A stretch of 64,000 nucleotides of DNA from Flavobacterium pectinovorum. Its GTDB lineage: Bacteria; Bacteroidota; Bacteroidia; Flavobacteriales; Flavobacteriaceae. The notes beneath the pieces are model-generated. The model was not told the DNA's origin and made no database searches. It saw only the letters and a list, made by a program, of their open reading frames with translations. Location: the NCBI RefSeq assembly GCF_900142715.1, contig NZ_FRBX01000004.1, positions 616,606 through 680,605 on the forward strand, given 5' to 3'. The position numbers were made by a program, and so were the translations under genes. This document shows positions 63,231-64,000 of the stretch, piece after piece. Positions within the stretch are counted from its first letter, which is position 1. Each line of letters starts with the position of its first letter.

Positions 63231-63312
63231 AGGAGCTGTTCCCGCTGTTCCTTCCAATCTTTTGTGGTGAACCCCACCACAAAAGGATTTTCCCTCCCAT
63301 CGGGGCTAGGGG
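63231..63312 (+). repeat. Structured repeat with central CTTTTGTGGTG hairpin
   Basis: Begins GGAGCTGTTCCCGCT, has hairpin TCTTTTGTGGTG / CACCACAAAAGGA, ends ATCGGGGCTAGGGG. Resembles a dispersed flavobacterial element; single copy here. The rest of the 63069-63650 gap is AT-rich with no gene; weak frames crossing it look spurious. Confidence 0.65.
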
Positions 63313-63650
63313 AGTTGTTTTCAGGAGAAGTGTTGTTTATATAAGGAGTAAACAGGGAAAAAAGACTTTGTGTCTTAATGCCTTTGTTGCAAAAAGCCAA
63401 AAAAGGCATTCAAAAGGATGAAAATCCCGGAAAAGAAGCAGAAAGCAAATGTTTGTAGAGTTCTCAGAAAAGAATGTATTAGTATGTAAAGTCCATAAAA
63501 ACGGTAGTTCATGAAACAAAAGAATTGAGATAAACACAAACACTACAGAAAATTCCTAGAAACGACAAAAAATATCAAATCGTAAGTTTTGAGTTATCAG
63601 AGTGTTAAGAAAAACTTTTGTAAAAGATTAAAATTATATAAAAAAAAGGC

Positions 63651-63680
63651 TTGTAAATGTAAATAAAGGTGCTATTTTTG
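63651..63680 (+). promoter_or_regulatory. rRNA promoter P1
   Basis: TTGT (63651-63654), 18-base spacer, TATTTTTG (63673-63680), followed by CACCCGC. Confidence 0.75.
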
Positions 63681-63771
63681 CACCCGCAACAGCGATAGAC
63701 GTTCTAAGAAATACTGACAAGCATACGGATTTTGGAAAGAAAAATTTTTTCAAAAAAAGATTCAAAAAAGC

Positions 63772-63802
63772 TTGTGAGATTTAAAAACAGAAGTTACATT
63801 TG
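63772..63802 (+). promoter_or_regulatory. rRNA promoter P2
   Basis: TTGT (63772-63775), 19-base spacer, TACATTTG (63795-63802), followed by CACCCCGC. Confidence 0.75.
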
Positions 63803-63895
63803 CACCCCGCAAAACACGGAAAGTTCATTGACAGATTGGTAAATAAGAAGTGAAAAAGGAGATTAAAATTTTCTTTAAAAAAACTTCAAAAAACA

Positions 63896-63927
63896 TTTGC
63901 CAGTTAGAAATAAGTTTTCTACTTTTG
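63896..63927 (+). promoter_or_regulatory. rRNA promoter P3
   Basis: TTTG (63896-63899), 20-base spacer, TACTTTTG (63920-63927), followed by CACCCGC. The last 70 bases of the window are probably leader; the 16S gene is beyond the end. Confidence 0.78.
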
Positions 63928-64000
63928 CACCCGCTTTGAAACACAAGCGAAACAAAATTGAAACACGTTCGTAGACATATTGAATTGACAGCCGTTTTGA

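Noticed and set aside
63179..63421. Overlapping frames on both strands before the rRNA operon
   Set aside because: They cross the structured repeat and have no recognisable protein features.

Overview
The window is chromosomal DNA of a Bacteroidota bacterium, most likely a Flavobacterium. The evidence is AT-rich DNA, TAnnTTTG-type -7 promoter elements, absence of Shine-Dalgarno sequences, type IX secretion (T9SS) C-terminal sorting domains, CrtZ-type carotenoid genes, a split transketolase, and many long hairpin-forming intergenic repeats. No prophage, CRISPR array, transposase or defence island is visible.

Layout. 1-1.8 kb: the end of a FecCD-type permease gene and its ATPase (iron-chelate or cobalamin uptake). 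1.9-4.4 kb: trmL, an rluE-like pseudouridine synthase, a disordered hydrophilic protein and an SDR oxidoreductase. 4.7-8.1 kb: a giant secreted nuclease/phosphatase-fold protein with a T9SS tail. 8.2-12.8 kb: mepB-like gene, an ECF sigma factor overlapping a protein that joins an anti-sigma-like N-terminus, one membrane helix, a 33-residue-repeat periplasmic stretch and a C-terminal beta-barrel, then two small envelope proteins. 13-15.4 kb: rmuC, a thioesterase and a VOC protein.

15.7-25.6 kb is a photoprotection island: YceI, TIGR01777 epimerase, TetR regulator, AarF kinase, photolyase, SRPBCC protein, crtZ, crtB, crtI, and a MerR-type regulator with the cobalamin-binding signature of CarH/LitR photoreceptors. 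Its intergenic gaps are unusually rich in palindromic repeats. 25.6-28.3 kb: Kir-type potassium channel, TPR protein, small T9SS protein. 28.9-33.2 kb: a 1439-residue enzyme joining a GH144-like glucanase to a GH29-like alpha-L-fucosidase. 33.6-35.2 kb: SRPBCC protein and an acyltransferase. 35.5-35.8 kb: tRNA-Leu(GAG) and two tRNA-Lys(UUU).

36-48.6 kb is mostly housekeeping: aroK, a phosphoribosyltransferase, an S4 protein, an FKBP lipoprotein, split transketolase, tgt, an lptF/G permease, a DMT exporter, accA and dnaB. 48.8-58.4 kb is a signalling region: an orphan soluble protein, a multi-helix membrane protein, a histidine kinase and a NarL-type regulator; a 41-residue membrane peptide gene; an asparagine synthetase B-like protein; then a response regulator with two tandem paralogous TPR histidine kinases. 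58.5-63 kb: AhpD-like protein, Crp-family regulator, and the thrS-infC-rpmI-rplT operon, whose infC appears to start at ATA. The last 350 bases carry three tandem promoters of an rRNA operon whose 16S gene lies just outside the window.
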